Assembly (NCBI GenBank): GCA_963580455.1
Contig: OY756960.1
Coordinates: 372,001 to 436,000 of the forward strand
Source: Euonymus europaeus
Lineage: Eukaryota; Streptophyta; Magnoliopsida; Celastrales; Celastraceae
Length of the DNA stretch: 64,000 nucleotides
Direction of reading: 5' to 3'
In this document: in pieces, positions 12,094 through 24,029 of the stretch
Numbering within the stretch: position 1 is the first letter of the stretch
Layout: each line of letters starts with the position of its first letter
The notes under the pieces: model-generated
Told to the model about the DNA's origin: nothing
The model's input: the letters and a program-made list of their open reading frames with translations, nothing else
Database searches by the model: none
Program-made: the position numbers and the translations under genes

Positions 12094-14860
12094 CTAGCCA
12101 CGAGTTCTGAAATCAAAATCCGAAACACCAGGATTGTAGAGCTCGAAAAGTAGTGTGAAATCAAGCTAAAAATCACCGAATTCAGAACTCGGAGTCAACG
12201 GATATTCATAAAATTGTTTACGTAAAGAAACCACATTTCGCGGCTAACTAGGTGAAACGAGACCAACTAGCCACGAGTTCTCAAATCAAAATCCGAAATT
12301 CCAGGATCGTAGAGCTCGAAAAGTAGTGTGAAATCCAGCTAAAAATCACCGAATTCAGAACTCGGAGTCAACGGATATTCATAAAACCGTTTACGTTAAG
12401 AAACCACATTTCGCGGCTAACTAGGTGAAACGAAGCCAACTAGCCACGAGTTCTGAAATCAAAATCCAAAAACCCAGGATTGTAGAGCTCGAAAAGTAGT
12501 GTGAAATCAAGCTAAAAATCACCGAATTCAGAACTCGGAGTCAACGGATATTCATAAAACCGTTTACGTAAAGAAACCACATTTTGCGGCTAACTAGGTG
12601 AAACGAGACCAACTAGCCACGAGTTCTGAAATCAAAATCCGAAACACCAGGATCGTAGAGCTCGAAAAGTAGTGTGAAATCAAGCTAAAAATCACCGAAT
12701 TCAGAACTCGGAGTCAACGGATATTCATAAAATTGTTTACGTAAAGAAACCACATTTCGCGGCTAACTAGGTGAAACGAGACCAACTAGCCACGAGTTCT
12801 GAAATCAAAATCCGAAATGCCAGGATCGTAGAGCTCGAAAAGTAGTGTGAAATCAAGCTAAAAATCACCGAATTCAGAACTCGGAGTCAACGGATATTCA
12901 TAAAACCGTTTACGTAAAGAAACCACATTTCGCGGCCAACTAGGTGAAACGAGACCAACTAGCCACGAGTTCTGAAATCAAAATCCGAAACTCCAGGATC
13001 GTAGAGCTCGAAAATTAGTGTGAAATCAAGCGAAAAATCACCGAATTCAGAACTCGGAGTCAACGGATATTCATAAAACAGTTTACGTAAAAAACCACAT
13101 TTCGCGGCTAACTAGATGAAACGAGACCAACTAGCCATGAGTTCTGAAATCAAAATCCGAAATACTAGGATCGTAGAGCTCGAAAAGTAGTGTGAAATCA
13201 AGCTAAAAATCACCGAATTCAGAACTCGGAGTCAACGGATATTCATAAAACCGTTTACGTAAAGAAACCACATTTCGCGGCTAACTAGGTGAAACGAGAC
13301 CTACTAGCCACGAGTTCTGAAATCAAAATCCGAAATGCTAGGATTGTAGAGCTCGAAATGTAGTTTGTAATCAATCTAAAAATCATCGAATTCAGAACTC
13401 GGAGTCAATGGATATTCATAAAACCGTTTACGTAAAGAAACCAAAATTCGCAGCTAACTAGGTGAAAGGAGACCAACTAGCCACGAGTTCTGAAATCCAA
13501 ATCCGAAATGCCGGGATCGTAGAGCTCAAAAAGTAGTGTGAAATCAAGCTAAAAATCACCGAATTCATAACTCGGAGTCAACGGATATTCATAAAACCGT
13601 TTACATAAAGAAACCACATTTCGCGGCTAACTAGGTAAAACGAGACCTACTAGCCACGAGTTTTGAAATAAAAATCCGAAACTCCAGGATCATAGAGCTC
13701 GAAAAGTAGTGTGAAATCAAGCTAAAAATCACCGAATTCAGAACTCGGAGTCAACGGATATTCATAAAACTGTTTACGTAAAGAAACCACATTTCGCTGC
13801 TAACTAGGCGAAACGAGACCAACTAGCCACGAGTTCTGAAATCAAAATCCGAAACACTAGGATCGTAGAGCTCGAAAAGTAGTCCGAAATCAAGCTAAAA
13901 ATCACCGAATTCAGAACTCGGAGTCAACGGATATTCATAAAATCGTTTACGTAAAGAAACCACATTTCGCGGCTAACTAGGTGAAACGAGACCAACTAGC
14001 CACGAGTTCTGAAATCAAAATCCGAAATGTCAGGATTGTAGAGCTTGAAAAGTAGTGTGAAATCAAGCTAAAAATCACCGAATTCAGAACTCGGAGTCAA
14101 CGGATATTCATAAAACCGTTTACGTAAAGGAACCACATTTCGCGGCTAACTAGGTGAAACGAGACCTACTAGCCACGAGTTCTGAAATCAAAATCCGAAA
14201 CGTCAGGATTGTAGAGCTCGAAAAGTAGTGCGAAATCAAGCTAAAAATCACCGAATTCAGAACTCGGAGTCAACGGATATTCATAAAACCGTTTACGTAA
14301 AGAAACCACATTTCGCGGCTAACTATGTGAAACGAGACCTACTAGCCACGAGTTCTGAAATCAAAATCCGAAACACCAGGATCGTAGAGCTCAAAAAGTA
14401 GTGTGAAATCAAGCTAAAAATCACCGAATTCAGAACTCGGAGTCAACGGATATTCATAAAACCTTTTACGTAAAGAAACCACATTTCGCGGCTAACTAGG
14501 TGAAACGAGACCAACTAGCCACGAGTTCTGAAATCAAAATCCGAAAACCCAGGATTGTAGAGCTCGAAAAGTAGTGTGAAATCAATCTAAAAATCACCGA
14601 ATTCAGAACTCGGAATCAACGGATATTTATAAAACCGTTTACGTAAAGAAACCACATTTCGCGGCTAACTAGGTGAAACAAGACCTACTAGCCACGAGTT
14701 CTGAAATCAAAATCCGAAACGCTAGGATTGTAGAGCTCGAAATGTAGTGTGTAATCAAGCTAAAAATCACCGAATTCAGAACTCGGAGTCAACTGATATA
14801 CATAAAACCGTTTACGTAAAGAAACCACATTTCGCGGCTAACTAGGTGAAACGAGACCAA
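12094..14860. repeat. 17-mer HOR block P, copy 2 (16 monomers retained)
   Basis: The order of subtypes matches 9153-11920 monomer by monomer. Markers such as cggaatcaac sit 2940 bp after those of copy 1. The 1-bp shortfall comes from a single deletion in gtaaaaaacc near 13089-13095. The seventeenth monomer of copy 1 (ccaaaatgcc type) is replaced here by the first monomer of block Q. The junction between the P and Q sequences therefore lies at about 14860. Confidence 0.9.
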
Positions 14861-16936
14861 CTAGCCACGAGTTCTGAAATCAAAATCCGAAACTCCAGGA
14901 TCGTAGAGCTCGAAAAGTAGTGTGAAATCAAGCTAAAAATCACCGAATTCAGAACTCGGAGTCAACGGATATTCACAAAACCGTTTACGTAAAGAAACCA
15001 CATTTCGCGGCTAACTAGGTGAAACAAGACGTACTAGCCACGAGTTCCTAAATCAAAATCCAAAACACCAGGATTGTAGAGCTCGAAAAGTAGTGTGAAA
15101 TCAAGCTAAAAATCACCGAATTCAGAACTCGGAGTCAACGGATATTCATAAAACTGTTTACGTAAAGAAACCACATTTCGCGGCTAACTAGGTGAAACGA
15201 GACCTACTAGCCACGAGTTCTGAAATCAAAATTCGAAACTCCAGGATCATAGAGCTCGAAAAGTAGTGTGAAATCAAGCTAAAAATCACCAAAATCAGAA
15301 CTCGGAGTCAACGGATATTCATAAAACCGTTTACGTAAAGAAACCACATTTCGCGGCTAACTAGGTGAAACGAGACCAACTAGCCACGAGTTCTGAAATC
15401 AAAATCCGAAACGCGAGGATCGTAGAGCTCAAAAAGTAGTGTGAAATCAAGCGAAAAATCACCGAATTCAGAACTCGGACTCAACGGATATTCATAAAAC
15501 CGTTTACGTAAAGAAACCACATTTCGCGGCTAACTAGGTGAAACGAGACCTACTAGCCGGGAGTTCTGAAATCAAAATCCGAAACTCCAGGATCGTAGAG
15601 CTCAAAAAGTAGTGTGAAATCAAGCTAAAAATCACCGAATTCAGAACTCGGAGTCAACGGATATTAATAAAACCGTTTACGTAAAGAAACCACATTTCGC
15701 GGCTAACTAGGTGAAACGAGACCAACTAGCCACGAGTTCTAAAATCAAAATCCGAAACACCAGGATCGTAGAGCTCGAAAAGTAGTGTGAAATCAAGCTA
15801 AAAATCACCGAATTCAGAACTCGGAGTCAACGGATATTCATAAAACCGTTTACGTAAAGAAACCACATTTCGCGGCTAACTAGGTGAAACGAGACCTACT
15901 AGCCACGAGTTCTGAAATCAAAATCCGAAACGCGAGGATCGTAGAGCTCAAAAAGTAGTGTGAAATCAAGCGAAAAATCACCGAATTCAGAACTCGGACT
16001 CAACGGATATTCATAAAACCGTTTACGTAAAGAAACCACATTTCGCGGCTAACTAGGTGAAACGAGACCTACGAGCCACAAGTTCTGAAATCAAAATCCG
16101 AAATGTCAGGATTGTAGAGCTCGAAAAGTAGTGTGAAATCAAGCTAAAAATCACCGAATTCAGAACTCGGAGTCAACGGATATTCATAAAACCGTTTACG
16201 TAAAGAAACCACATTTCGCGGCTAACTAGGTGAAACGAGACCAACTAGCCAGGAGTTCTGAAATCAAAATCCGAAATGTCAGGATTGTAGAGCTCAAAAA
16301 GTAGTGTGAAATCAAGCTAAAAATCACCGAATTCAGAACTCGGAGTCAACGGATATTCATAAAACCTTTTACGTAAAGAAACCACATTTCGCGGCTAACT
16401 AGGTGAAACGAGACCAACTAGCCACGAGTTCTGAAATCAAAATCCGAAAACCCAGGATTGTAGAGCTCGAAAAGTAGTGTGAAATCAATCTAAAAATCAC
16501 CGAATTCAGAACTCGGAATCAACGGATATTTATAAAACCGTTTACGTAAAGAAACCACATTTCGCGGCTAACTAGGTGAAACAAGACCTACTAGCCACGA
16601 GTTCTGAAATCAAAATCCGAAACGCTAGGATTGTAGAGCTCAAAATGTAGTGTGTAATCAAGCTAAAAATCACCGAATTCAGAACTCGGAGTCAACGGAT
16701 ATTCATAAAACCGTTTACGTAAAGAAACCACATTTCGCGGCTAACTAGGTGAAACGAGACCAACTAGCCACGAGTTCTGAAATCAAAATCCAAAATGCCA
16801 GGATCGTAGAGCTCGAAAAGTAGTATGAAATCAAGCTAAAAATCACCGAATTCAGAACTCGGAGTCAACGGATATTCATAAAACCGTTTACGTAAAGAAA
16901 CCACATTTCGCGGGTAACTAGGTGAAATGAGACCTA
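14861..16936. repeat. 11-mer block Q, copy 1, plus terminal ccaaaatgcc monomer
   Basis: The subtypes in order include ctccaggatcg with attcacaaaacc, gttcctaaatcaaaatcc, ctccaggatcatag with caccaaaatcag, cgcgaggatcg with ggactcaacgg, tagccgggag, attaataaaacc, cgcgaggatcg again, gtcaggattg, aaccttttacg, aacccagg with atcaatct, and gctaggattg. The cggaatcaac marker at 14611 recurs at 16514, exactly 11 x 173 bp later. The monomer at 16764-16936 is the ccaaaatgcc/gtagtatg type that also ended P copy 1. P and Q share their ends (aaccttttacg, atcaatct, gctaggattg), where the exchange joining them probably occurred. Confidence 0.86.
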
Positions 16937-19704
16937 CTAGCCACGAGTTCTGAAATCAAAATCCGAAACACCAGGATTGTAGAGCTCGAAAAGTAGTGTG
17001 AAATCAAGCTAAAAATCACCGAATTCAGAACTCGGAGTCAACGGATATTCATAAAATTGTTTACGTAAAGAAACCACATTTCGCGGCTAACTAGGTGAAA
17101 CGAGACCAACTAGCCACGAGTTCTCAAATCAAAATCCGAAATTCCAGGATCGTAGAGCTCGAAAAGTAGTGTGAAATCCAGCTAAAAATCACCGAATTCA
17201 GAACTCGGAGTCAACGGATATTCATAAAACCGTTTACGTTAAGAAACCACATTTCGCGGCTAACTAGGTGAAACGAAGCCAACTAGCCACGAGTTCTGAA
17301 ATCAAAATCCAAAAACCCAGGATTGTAGAGCTCGAAAAGTAGTGTGAAATCAAGCTAAAAATCACCGAATTCAGAACTCGGAGTCAACGGATATTCATAA
17401 AACCGTTTACGTAAAGAAACCACATTTTGCGGCTAACTAGGTGAAACGAGACCAACTAGCCACGAGTTCTGAAATCAAAATCCGAAACACCAGGATCGTA
17501 GAGCTCGAAAAGTAGTGTGAAATCAAGCTAAAAATCACCGAATTCAGAACTCGGAGTCAACGGATATTCATAAAATTGTTTACGTAAAGAAACCACATTT
17601 CGCGGCTAACTAGGTGAAACGAGACCAACTAGCCACGAGTTCTGAAATCAAAATCCGAAATGCCAGGATCGTAGAGCTCGAAAAGTAGTGTGAAATCAAG
17701 CTAAAAATCACCGAATTCAGAACTCGGAGTCAACGGATATTCATAAAACCGTTTACGTAAAGAAACCACATTTCGCGGCCAACTAGGTGAAACGAGACCA
17801 ACTAGCCACGAGTTCTGAAATCAAAATCCGAAACTCCAGGATCGTAGAGCTCGAAAATTAGTGTGAAATCAAGCGAAAAATCACCGAATTCAGAACTCGG
17901 AGTCAACGGATATTCATAAAACAGTTTACGTAAAGAAACCACATTTCGCGGCTAACTAGATGAAACGAGACCAACTAGCCATGAGTTCTGAAATCAAAAT
18001 CCGAAATACTAGGATCGTAGAGCTCGAAAAGTAGTGTGAAATCAAGCTAAAAATCACCGAATTCAGAACTCGGAGTCAACGGATATTCATAAAACCGTTT
18101 ACGTAAAGAAACCACATTTCGCGGCTAACTAGGTGAAACGAGACCTACTAGCCACGAGTTCTGAAATCAAAATCCGAAATGCTAGGATTGTAGAGCTCGA
18201 AATGTAGTTTGTAATCAATCTAAAAATCATCGAATTCAGAACTCGGAGTCAATGGATATTCATAAAACCGTTTACGTAAAGAAACCAAAATTCGCAGCTA
18301 ACTAGGTGAAAGGAGACCAACTAGCCACGAGTTCTGAAATCCAAATCCGAAATGCCGGGATCGTAGAGCTCAAAAAGTAGTGTGAAATCAAGCTAAAAAT
18401 CACCGAATTCATAACTCGGAGTCAACGGATATTCATAAAACCGTTTACATAAAGAAACCACATTTCGCGGCTAACTAGGTGAAACGAGACCTACTAGCCA
18501 CGAGTTTTGAAATAAAAATCCGAAACTCCAGGATCATAGAGCTCGAAAAGTAGTGTGAAATCAAGCTAAAAATCACCGAATTCAGAACTCGGAGTCAACG
18601 GATATTCATAAAACTGTTTACGTAAAGAAACCACATTTCGCTGCTAACTAGGCGAAACGAGACCAACTAGCCACGAGTTCTGAAATCAAAATCCGAAACA
18701 CTAGGATCGTAGAGCTCGAAAAGTAGTCCGAAATCAAGCTAAAAATCACCGAATTCAGAACTCGGAGTCAACGGATATTCATAAAATCGTTTACGTAAAG
18801 AAACCACATTTCGCGGCTAACTAGGTGAAACGAGACCAACTAGCCACGAGTTCTGAAATCAAAATCCGAAATGTCAGGATTGTAGAGCTTGAAAAGTAGT
18901 GTGAAATCAAGCTAAAAATCACCGAATTCAGAACTCGGAGTCAACGGATATTCATAAAACCGTTTACGTAAAGAAACCACATTTCGCGGCTAACTAGGTG
19001 AAACGAGACCTACTAGCCACGAGTTCTGAAATCAAAATCCGAAACGTCAGGATTGTAGAGCTCGAAAAGTAGTGCGAAATCAAGCTAAAAATCACCGAAT
19101 TCAGAACTCGGAGTCAACGGATATTCATAAAACCGTTTACGTAAAGAAACCACATTTCGCGGCTAACTATGTGAAACGAGACCTACTAGCCACGAGTTCT
19201 GAAATCAAAATCCGAAACACCAGGATCGTAGAGCTCAAAAAGTAGTGTGAAATCAAGCTAAAAATCACCGAATTCAGAACTCGGAGTCAACGGATATTCA
19301 TAAAACCTTTTACGTAAAGAAACCACATTTCGCGGCTAACTAGGTGAAACGAGACCAACTAGCCACGAGTTCTGAAATCAAAATCCGAAAACCCAGGATT
19401 GTAGAGCTCGAAAAGTAGTGTGAAATCAATCTAAAAATCACCGAATTCAGAACTCGGAATCAACGGATATTTATAAAACCGTTTACGTAAAGAAACCACA
19501 TTTCGCGGCTAACTAGGTGAAACAAGACCTACTAGCCACGAGTTCTGAAATCAAAATCCGAAACGCTAGGATTGTAGAGCTCGAAATGTAGTGTGTAATC
19601 AAGCTAAAAATCACCGAATTCAGAACTCGGAGTCAACTGATATACATAAAACCGTTTACGTAAAGAAACCACATTTCGCGGCTAACTAGGTGAAACGAGA
19701 CCAA
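16937..19704. repeat. 17-mer HOR block P, copy 3 (16 monomers)
   Basis: This repeats the P order from the cassette through the cggaatcaac monomer (marker at 19455) and the gctaggattg monomer with aactgatatacat. It lies 28 monomers after copy 2: 12094 to 16937 is 4843 bp, which is 28 x 173 minus the single deletion inside copy 2. P plus Q therefore forms a 28-mer super-repeat. The aactgatatacat variant, found in P copies 2 and 3 but not in copy 1, links these two most closely. Confidence 0.9.
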
Positions 19705-21607
19705 CTAGCCACGAGTTCTGAAATCAAAATCCGAAACTCCAGGATCGTAGAGCTCGAAAAGTAGTGTGAAATCAAGCTAAAAATCACCGAATTCAGAACT
19801 CGGAGTCAACGGATATTCACAAAACCGTTTACGTAAAGAAACCACATTTCGCGGCTAACTAGGTGAAACAAGACCTACTAGCCACGAGTTCCTAAATCAA
19901 AATCCAAAACACCAGGATTGTAGAGCTCGAAAAGTAGTGTGAAATCAAGCTAAAAATCACCGAATTCAGAACTCGGAGTCAACGGATATTCATAAAACTG
20001 TTTACGTAAAGAAACCACATTTCGCGGCTAACTAGGTGAAACGAGACCTACTAGCCACGAGTTCTGAAATCAAAATCCGAAACTCCAGGATCATAGAGCT
20101 CGAAAAGTAGTGTGAAATCAAGCTAAAAATCACCAAAATCAGAACTCGGAGTCAACGGATATTCATAAAACCGTTTACGTAAAGAAACCACATTTCGCGG
20201 CTAACTAGGTGAAACGAGACCAACTAGCCACGAGTTCTGAAATGAAAATCCGAAACGCGAGGATCGTAGAGCTCAAAAAGTAGTGTGAAATCAAGCGAAA
20301 AATCACCGAATTCAGAACTCGGACTCAACGGATATTCATAAAACCGTTTACGTAAAGAAACCACATTTCGCGGCTAACTAGGTGAAACGAGACCTACTAG
20401 CCGGGAGTTCTGAAATCAAAATCCGAAACTCCAGGATCGTAGAGCTCAAAAAGTAGTGTGAAATCAAGCTAAAAATCACCGAATTCAGAACTCTGAGTCA
20501 ACGGATATTAATAAAACCGTTTACGTAAAGAAACCACATTTCGCGGCTAACTAGGTGAAACGAGACCAACTAGCCACGAGTTCTAAAATCAAAATCCGAA
20601 ACGCCAGGATCGTAGAGCTCGAAAAGTAGTGTGAAATCAAGCTAAAAATCACCGAATTCAGAACTCGGAGTCAACGGATATTCATAAAACCGTTTACGTA
20701 AAGAAACCACATTTCGCGGCTAACTAGGTGAAACGAGACCTACTAGCCACGAGTTCTGAAATCAAAATCCGAAACGCGAGGATCGTAGAGCTCAAAAAGT
20801 AGTGTGAAATCAAGCGAAAAATCACCGAATTCAGAACTCGGACTCAACGGATATTCATAAAACCGTTTACGTAAAGAAATCACATTTCGCGGCTAACTAG
20901 GTGAAACGAGACCTACTAGCCACGAGTTCTGAAATCAAAATCCGAAATGTCAGGATTGTAGAGCTCGAAAAGTAGTGTGAAATCAAGCTAAAAATCACCG
21001 AATTCAGAACTCGGAGTCAACGGATATTCATAAAACCGTTTACGTAAAGAAACCACATTTCGCGGCTAACTATGTGAAACGAGACCTACTAGCCACGAGT
21101 TCTGAAATCAAAATCCGAAACACCAGGATCGTAGAGCTCAAAAAGTAGTGTGAAATCAAGCTAAAAATCACCGAATTCAGAACTCGGAGTCAACGGATAT
21201 TCATAAAACCTTTTACGTAAAGAAACCACATTTCGCGGCTAACTAGGTGAAACGAGACCAACTAGCCACGAGTTCTGAAATCAAAATCCGAAAACCCAGG
21301 ATTGTAGAGCTCGAAAAGTAGTCTGAAATCAATCTAAAAATCACCGAATTCAGAACTCGGAATCAACGGATATTTATAAAACCGTTTACGTAAAGAAACC
21401 ACATTTCGCGGCTAACTAGGTGAAACAAGACCTACTAGCCACGAGTTCTGAAATCAAAATCCGAAACGCTAGGATTGTAGAGCTCGAAATGTAGTGTGTA
21501 ATCAAGCTAAAAATCACCGAATTCGGAACTCGGAGTCAACTGATATACATAAAACCGTTTACGTAAAGAAACCACATTTCGCGGCTAACTAGGTGAAACG
21601 AGACCAA
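19705..21607. repeat. 11-mer block Q, copy 2 (1903 bp)
   Basis: Starts with the ctccaggatcg/attcacaaaacc monomer exactly 4844 bp (28 monomers) after Q copy 1. It repeats gttcctaaatc, accaaaatcag, cgcgagg with ggactcaacgg, tagccgggag, attaataaaacc and the aaccttttacg-atcaatct end in the same order. The cggaatcaac marker is at 21358. Only scattered single-base differences from copy 1 are visible. Confidence 0.9.
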
Positions 21608-23337
21608 CTAACCACGAGTTCTGAAATCAAAATCCGAAACTCCAGGATCGTAGAGCTCGAAAAGTAGTGTGAAATCAAGCTAAAAATCACCGAATTCAGA
21701 ACTCGGAGTCAACGGATATTCACAAAACCGTTTACATAAAAAAACCACATTTCGCGGCTAACTAGGTGAAACGAGACCTACTAGCCACGAGTTCCTAAAT
21801 CAAAATCCAAAACACCAGGATTGTAGAGCTCGAAAAGTAGTGTGAAATCAAGCTAAAAATCACCGAATTCAGAACTCGGAGTCAACGGATATTCATAAAA
21901 CTGTTTACGTAAAGAAACCACATTTCGCGGCTAACTAGGTGAAACGAGACCTACTAGCCACGAGTTCTGAAATCAAAATCCGAAACTCCAGGATCATAGA
22001 GCTCGAAAAGTAGTGTGAAATCAAGCTAAAAATCACCAAAATCAGAACTCGGAGTCAACGGATATTCATAAAACCGTTTACGTAAAGAAACCACATTTCG
22101 CGGCTAACTAGGTGAAACGAGACCAACTAGCCACGAGTTCTGAAATCAAAATCCGAAACGCGAGGATCGTAGAGCTCAAAAAGTAGTGTGAAATCAAGCG
22201 AAAAATCACCGAATTCAGAACTCGGACTCAACGGATATTCATAAAACCGTTTACGTAAAGAAACCACATTTCGCGGCTAACTAGGTGAAACGAGACCTAC
22301 TAGCCACGAGTTCTAAAATCAAAATCCGAAACGCCAGGATCGTAGAGCTCGAAAAGTAGTGTGAAATCAAGCTAAAAATCACCGAATTCAGAACTCGGAG
22401 TCAACGGATATTCATAAAACCGTTTACGTAAAGAAACCACATTTCGCGGCTAACTAGGTGAAACGAGACCTACTAGCCACGAGTTCTGAAATCAAAATCC
22501 GAAACGCGAGGATCGTAGAGCTCAAAAAGTAGTGTGAAATCAAGCGAAAAATCACCGAATTCAGAACTCGGACTCAACGGATATTCATAAAACCGTTTAC
22601 GTAAAGAAACCACATTTCGCGGCTAACTAGGTGAAACGAGACCTACTAGCCACGAGTTCTGAAATCAAAATCCGAAACGTCAGGATTGTAGAGCTCGAAA
22701 AGTAGTGTGAAATCAAGCTAAAAATCACCGAATTCAGAACTCGGAGTCAACGGATATTCATAAAACCGTTTACGTAAAGAAACCACATTTCGCGGCTAAC
22801 TATGTGAAACGAGACCTACTAGCCACGAGTTCTGAAATCAAAATCCGAAACACCAGGATCGTAGAGCTCAAAAAGTAGTGTGAAATCAAGCTAAAAATCA
22901 TCGAATTCAGAACTCGGAGTCAACGGATATTCATAAAACCTTTTACGTAAAGAAACCACATTTCGCGGCTAACTAGGTGAAACGAGACCAACTAGCCACG
23001 AGTTCTGAAATCAAAATCCGAAAACCCAGGATTGTAGAGCTCGAAAAGTAGTGTGAAATCAATCTAAAAATCACCGAATTCAGAACTCGGAATCAACGGA
23101 TATTTATAAAACCGTTTACGTAAAGAAACCACATTTCACGGCTAACTAGGTGAAACAAGACCTACTAGCCACCAGTTCTGAAATCAAAATCCGAAACGCT
23201 AGGATTGTAGAGCTCGAAATGTAGTGTGTAATCAAGCTAAAAATCACCGAATTCAGAACTCGGAGTCAACTGATATACATAAAACCGTTTACGTAAAGAA
23301 ACCACATTTCGCGGCTAACTAGGTGAAACGAGACCAA
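21608..23337. repeat. Block Q, copy 3 (10 monomers, one lost)
   Basis: Begins with ctaaccacgag and the ctccaggatcg/attcacaaaacc subtype. The cggaatcaac marker is at 23088, 10 x 173 bp after that of copy 2. Q has therefore lost one monomer here: the tagccgggag/attaataaaacc unit between the cgcgagg and ctaaaatc monomers is missing. The rest of the order is unchanged. Confidence 0.87.
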
Positions 23338-24029
23338 CTAGCCACGAGTTCTGAAATCAAAATCCGAAACTCCAGGATCGCAGAGCTCGAAAAGTAGTGT
23401 GAAATCAAGCTAAAAATCAACGAATTCAGAACTCGGAGTCAACGGATATTCACAAAACCGTTTACGTAAAGAAACCACATTTCGCGGCTAACTAGGTGAA
23501 ACGAGACCTACTAGCCACGAGTTCCTAAATCAAAATCCAAAACACCAGGATTGTAGAGCTCGAAAAGTAGTGTGAAATCAAGCTAAAAATCACCGAATTC
23601 AGAACTCGGAGTCAACGGATATTCATAAAACTGTTTACGTAAAGAAACAACATTTCGCGGCTAACTAGGTGAAACGAGACCTACTAGCCACGAGTTCTGA
23701 AATCAAAATCCGAAACTCCAGGATCATAGAGCTCGAAAAGTAGTGTGAAATCAAGCTAAAAATCACCAAAATCAGAACTCGGAGTCAACGGATATTCATA
23801 AAACCGTTTACGTAAAGAAACCACATTTCGCGGCTAACTAGGTGAAACAAGACCAACTAGCCACGAGTTCTGAAATCAAAATCCGAAACGCGAGGATCGT
23901 AGAGCTCAAAAAGTAGTGTGAAATCAAGCGAAAAATCACCGAATTCAGAACTCGGACTCAACGGATATTCATAAAACTGTTTACGTAAAGAAACCACATT
24001 TCGCGGCTAACTAGGTGAAACGAGACCTA
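23338..24029. repeat. Block Q, partial copy 4 (4 monomers)
   Basis: The first four Q monomers recur: ctccaggatcg, gttcctaaatc, ctccaggatcatag with accaaaatcag, and cgcgagg with ggactcaacgg. After 24030 the order changes to tagccgcgag-type monomers. This is the right-hand end of the P/Q HOR domain. Confidence 0.85.

Noticed and set aside
15025..15040. gacgtactag junction as a new junction class
   Set aside because: It is a single t-to-g change in one Q monomer. The matching position in Q copy 2 reads gacctactag.
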